Source: Ponticaulis sp. (GTDB taxonomy: Bacteria > Pseudomonadota > Alphaproteobacteria > Caulobacterales > Hyphomonadaceae). From it: DNA of 64,000 nucleotides. This document shows positions 61,533-64,000 of the stretch, piece after piece. The translations under genes and the position numbers were made by a program. The stretch is from contig NZLU01000063.1 of NCBI GenBank assembly GCA_002692725.1, forward strand, positions 62,001 to 126,000, written 5' to 3'. The notes under the pieces are model-generated. The model worked only from the letters and a program-made list of their open reading frames with translations. It searched no databases and was not told where the DNA came from. Each line of letters opens with the position of its first letter. The first letter of the stretch is position 1.

Positions 61533-62957
61533 GTGGTCGGTGTTTTTGATCCAAAGACGGAAGCAAAATCCGGACGAAAACTCGTCCGCTCAGTTGTTTC
61601 GGTTGGCGCGTTATTGCTTGTTGCAGGAGGCGTCGGTCTCGCTGGCAAATCCCTGATCCAATCCTTCGGAGCCTCTCCACCCCCGACAGCTGAAACCACC
61701 GTCGCCAAAGCTGGCCCCTTGACGGATACCGCGTTGAGCACCGAAGCGCCGGTCCTTCTGACGAGTTTTCAGGAGCTCGAACCGTTCCGAAAAACGATCG
61801 AGCGGACTGAAACGCTTCAATCGGGCGAAACACTGACCGATCTGATGGACCGTATGGGCGTAAGCCGGTCCGAAGCCAATTCAGCCCTTTATGCGCTCTA
61901 CGATCGCGAACTTATCGACCCGCGCAAGGTTCGACCTGGCCTCAAAATTACGGCCTATATGGATTCCAACTCAAGTTTCGAAGATCCGGATGCCGTGAGC
62001 CTGATTGGTCTGAGCGTGAAGCATGACCGGAACTCGTCGCTCGTCGTGTCTCGCGGTTTTGACGATTCCTTTTCAGCTTCGGAACTGCACACACGGGTTG
62101 AGCCGGTCACCCGCCGCGTGAAGGGTGAAGTTGCGACCAGTCTTTATGAAGCGGCACTGGAAGCCGGCGCGCATGACGCCCAGGTTTTTGATTACGCTCA
62201 GATTTTCGCCTATGATGTCGACTTCCAGCGCGAAATGCGGATGGGAGACACGTTCGAGATCGTGTTCGAAGAATATGTCGATGAGCGCGGCCAATATGTT
62301 CGCAGCGGCGACATTCTGTTCGCGTCACTGAATGGGTATGCAACGGATCGCGATTTTTACCGGTTTACTCCCTCCGATGACGGCATCACGGATTACTTCG
62401 ACGCGGAAGGTAAAAGCGCGCGTAAATTTCTGATGAAAACACCGATCAATGGGGCGCGCCTCTCCTCCAATTTCGGTTACCGGAAGCACCCGATTTCAGG
62501 CTATTCGAAACTTCATAAAGGGACGGATTTCGCTGCGCCGACCGGCACGCCGATCTATGCCGCCGGCAATGGCGTTGTTGAACGCTCGTCCCGCTATGGC
62601 GGCTATGGCAATTATGTTCGCCTGCGCCACGCCAATGGCTATCAGACGGCCTATGCGCACATGTCGAGATACGGACCGGGCATCAAATCTGGCGTCCGTG
62701 TCAAACAGGGCGATATTGTCGGATATGTGGGCAGTACAGGCGCCTCCACGGGCCCACACCTGCATTATGAAGTCATTCACAATGGCAAACACCAGAACGC
62801 CATGTCTCTGAAGCTGCCAACAGGTCGCGAACTGACCGGCGAGCATCTCAAAGAATTCCAGATCGTCCGCTCGGAAATCGACTCTTTGAGAGGGATTGAA
62901 GAAACCACCACATTGTTTGCGCTTTCGACACAAACTGAACCGAGTTCAACTGAATAG
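61533..62957 (+). CDS. M23 family LytM-type metallopeptidase, membrane-anchored
   Basis: 474 residues from a GTG at 61533, which has GGAGG seven bases upstream; an earlier GTG at 61494 does not. One TM segment (about residues 20-40), a helical/LysM-like region (about 75-250), then the peptidase domain from about 310: FGYRKHPISGYSKLHKGTDF, AYAHMSRYG, and GPHLHYEV with the zinc-binding H-x-H. It cleaves peptidoglycan cross-links or activates amidases, and thus serves cell separation or appendage insertion. Confidence 0.93.
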   Translation: MVGVFDPKTEAKSGRKLVRSVVSVGALLLVAGGVGLAGKSLIQSFGASPPPTAETTVAKAGPLTDTALSTEAPVLLTSFQELEPFRKTIERTETLQSGETLTDLMDRMGVSRSEANSALYALYDRELIDPRKVRPGLKITAYMDSNSSFEDPDAVSLIGLSVKHDRNSSLVVSRGFDDSFSASELHTRVEPVTRRVKGEVATSLYEAALEAGAHDAQVFDYAQIFAYDVDFQREMRMGDTFEIVFEEYVDERGQYVRSGDILFASLNGYATDRDFYRFTPSDDGITDYFDAEGKSARKFLMKTPINGARLSSNFGYRKHPISGYSKLHKGTDFAAPTGTPIYAAGNGVVERSSRYGGYGNYVRLRHANGYQTAYAHMSRYGPGIKSGVRVKQGDIVGYVGSTGASTGPHLHYEVIHNGKHQNAMSLKLPTGRELTGEHLKEFQIVRSEIDSLRGIEETTTLFALSTQTEPSSTE

Positions 62958-62983
62958 GGCTCGAACCAACCACCGAAATAACA

Positions 62984-63014
62984 GCCCGGCGCCGCAAAAT
63001 CGCCGGGCTTTTTT
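62984..63014 (+). terminator. Intrinsic terminator of the M23 peptidase gene
   Basis: GCCCGGCG and CGCCGGGC form an 8-bp stem followed by six T, 27 bp after the stop. Confidence 0.92.
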
Positions 63015-63075
63015 GTGGAACTCTTTGCCCTGTCGCGCGTCGATCAAGCGCGGGAACAAAGAGGATGAAAAGACT

Positions 63076-63225
63076 ATGCTGAGACATTTCGTAGACGTTT
63101 TGCTTTGGCTTGTCGTCTGGGCAGCGAGCGCTGTGTCATCTTTGTTCTGCCGAGCAAAACATGCAGGCCTGACGCGCTCTACCTCTATCTATCTGCTTCC
63201 TGCGCCTGGAGCAGATCAGGTCTAG
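63076..63225 (+). CDS. Possible small membrane protein
   Basis: 49 residues with a hydrophobic segment FVDVLLWLVVWAASAVSSLF (about residues 5-24) and a hydrophilic tail. A GAGGATG stretch precedes the start. It is too short to judge by codon use, and the following 135 bp up to the isomerase gene contain only a small CTACGCG/CGCGTAG hairpin. Only a candidate. Confidence 0.3.
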   Translation: MLRHFVDVLLWLVVWAASAVSSLFCRAKHAGLTRSTSIYLLPAPGADQV

Positions 63226-63360
63226 CCCGTAATTGCGCAGCTAAACAATGCCGCGAGATTTGCGTCCCAGGGCGCTCTGGTTTAGGTAAGAGCCTCGTTT
63301 TGAGAACCTACGCGAACGCGTAGCCTCATAAATTCACTCTCCCAATATACAGGATTATTC

Positions 63361-63789
63361 ATGACCGAAGTCAAAAGCGGTGATACCGTACGCATTCACT
63401 ATGTCGGAACGCTCAATGACGGGACCAAATTCGACTCAAGTGAAGGGCGCGATCCGCTCGAATTCACGGTCGGCTCAGGTCAGATCATCCCGGGGCTGGA
63501 TTCGGCTATTCCGGGCATGACAGTCGGCGATAAGAAGACCGTCAATGTTCCGGCTGACGAAGCCTATGGCCAGCATGACCCACGCGGAATGCAGACTGTG
63601 CCGCGCGCCGAAATCCCTGACGAAATTCCGCTTGAACTGGGCAATCAGCTGCAAGTCAGCACGCCGGAAGGTCAAACCATGATTGTCACGGTCGCTGAAG
63701 TGACCGACGAAGCGGTCGTTCTGGACGCAAACCACCGTCTTGCGGGCCAGGATCTCAACTTTGATATCGAACTGGTTTCGATCGGCTGA
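63361..63789 (+). CDS. FKBP-type peptidyl-prolyl isomerase, SlyD-like
   Basis: 142 residues. VKSGDTVRIHYVGTLNDGTKF, the D-S-S-x-x-x-x-P/L pattern (FDSSEGRDPLEFTVGSG) and GLDSAIPGM are the FKBP core with an insert-in-flap domain (GQHDPRGMQTVPRAEIP...ELGNQLQVSTPEG). It lacks the histidine-rich tail of E. coli SlyD. A chaperone and isomerase in the cytoplasm. Confidence 0.94.
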   Translation: MTEVKSGDTVRIHYVGTLNDGTKFDSSEGRDPLEFTVGSGQIIPGLDSAIPGMTVGDKKTVNVPADEAYGQHDPRGMQTVPRAEIPDEIPLELGNQLQVSTPEGQTMIVTVAEVTDEAVVLDANHRLAGQDLNFDIELVSIG

Positions 63790-63790
63790 T

Positions 63791-64000
63791 CTATCTGAAG
63801 ACCAGAAACCGGTTACACAGATAAAAAATCACGGAATAAGTCGCCATTGCGCCGATCTGCGCGATCAATGGCGACAGGCTTGCAAGCAGCAAGGTGTTCA
63901 ACACGGCTTCTGCACGAATGTCATGGATCGCAATGGCACGTTGTTCATGCGCTTCCAGACCACAGCGGAAACACGCTTGGCCCACCGTTAGAACGGCACT
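63791..64000 (-). CDS. GtrA-like membrane protein, C-terminal fragment (partial)
   Basis: Open to the right edge; 69 residues visible. The end IAQIGAMATYSVIFYLCNRFLVFR has the N-R-x-x-V-F signature and hydrophobic spacing of the last segment of GtrA-type proteins. The rest is beyond the window. It is convergent with the isomerase gene (1 bp between stops). Confidence 0.5.
   Translation of the reverse strand, partial: SAVLTVGQACFRCGLEAHEQRAIAIHDIRAEAVLNTLLLASLSPLIAQIGAMATYSVIFYLCNRFLVFR

Noticed and set aside
63226..63360. Region before the FKBP gene considered as a tRNA or small RNA
   Set aside because: There is a CTACGCG/CGCGTAG hairpin but no T-loop or cloverleaf signature and no promoter-terminator pair that I can identify.

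Overview
The window reads as a chromosomal segment of a dimorphic, flagellated alphaproteobacterium of the Caulobacterales/Maricaulales type (Hyphomonadaceae-like). The evidence is the combination of CtrA, ChpT, FlaF, FlbT, a six-gene flagellin array with sigma-54 promoters, a flagellin-glycosylation (flm-type) operon, GANTC sites at the ctrA promoter, and a moderately GC-rich composition. No rRNA, tRNA, CRISPR array or transposase gene was recognised.

Layout. 1-9.2 kb: a large partial beta-propeller/flagellar-type protein, an unknown membrane protein, a tightly overlapping five-gene operon (glycosyltransferase, SpsF-like cytidylyltransferase, RmlD-like reductase, NeuB-like synthase, GNAT) and a divergent FlmA/PseB-like dehydratase, together most likely making and using an activated nonulosonic acid for flagellin. 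9.2-14.4 kb: an unknown outer-membrane barrel protein, MarC, a DUF2141 protein and a KefB-type antiporter. 14.4-21.5 kb: six flagellins and FlaG, all on the minus strand. 21.9-25.2 kb: a GST-like protein, rhodanese, an alpha/beta-fold protein, then FlaF and FlbT. 25.3-27.2 kb: a TPR glycosyltransferase resembling FlmG. 27.2-35.1 kb: an oxidoreductase, sensor kinases, hotdog thioesterases, a TetR regulator, an esterase, and a kinase/receiver pair. 35.1-37.8 kb: FliJ, FliI and divergent CtrA. 37.8-42.8 kb: two unknown proteins, an MFS exporter and a beta-lactamase-fold lipoprotein. 43.0-47.0 kb: two adjacent membrane-anchored TIR-domain proteins, one with seven WD40 repeats. 47.4-50.5 kb: an AT-rich gtr-type three-gene cassette. 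50.6-57.1 kb: the chemotaxis operon cheA-W-Y-B-R preceded by chpT. 57.2-61.4 kb: a YdbH-YnbE-YdbL envelope operon. 61.5-64 kb: an M23 peptidase, an FKBP isomerase and a GtrA-like fragment.

How it fits together. The first 27 kb is largely a flagellin island: structural flagellins, their post-transcriptional regulators (FlaF, FlbT), sugar-precursor enzymes and a TPR glycosyltransferase. Each of five flagellin genes is a near-complete regulatory cassette, with a -24/-12 promoter and a leader RNA. The leader carries one or two small hairpins with a conserved AAAAU-type loop, the first usually at the predicted 5' end. The same loop motif recurs over the start codon. Four of the five promoters also have an upstream palindrome about 100 bp away. 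This repeated leader architecture, 3.3 kb from flbT, is the most interesting non-coding signal in the window. The paired TIR proteins next to an AT-rich, apparently acquired glycosylation cassette are the best candidate for a defence or stress-signalling locus.
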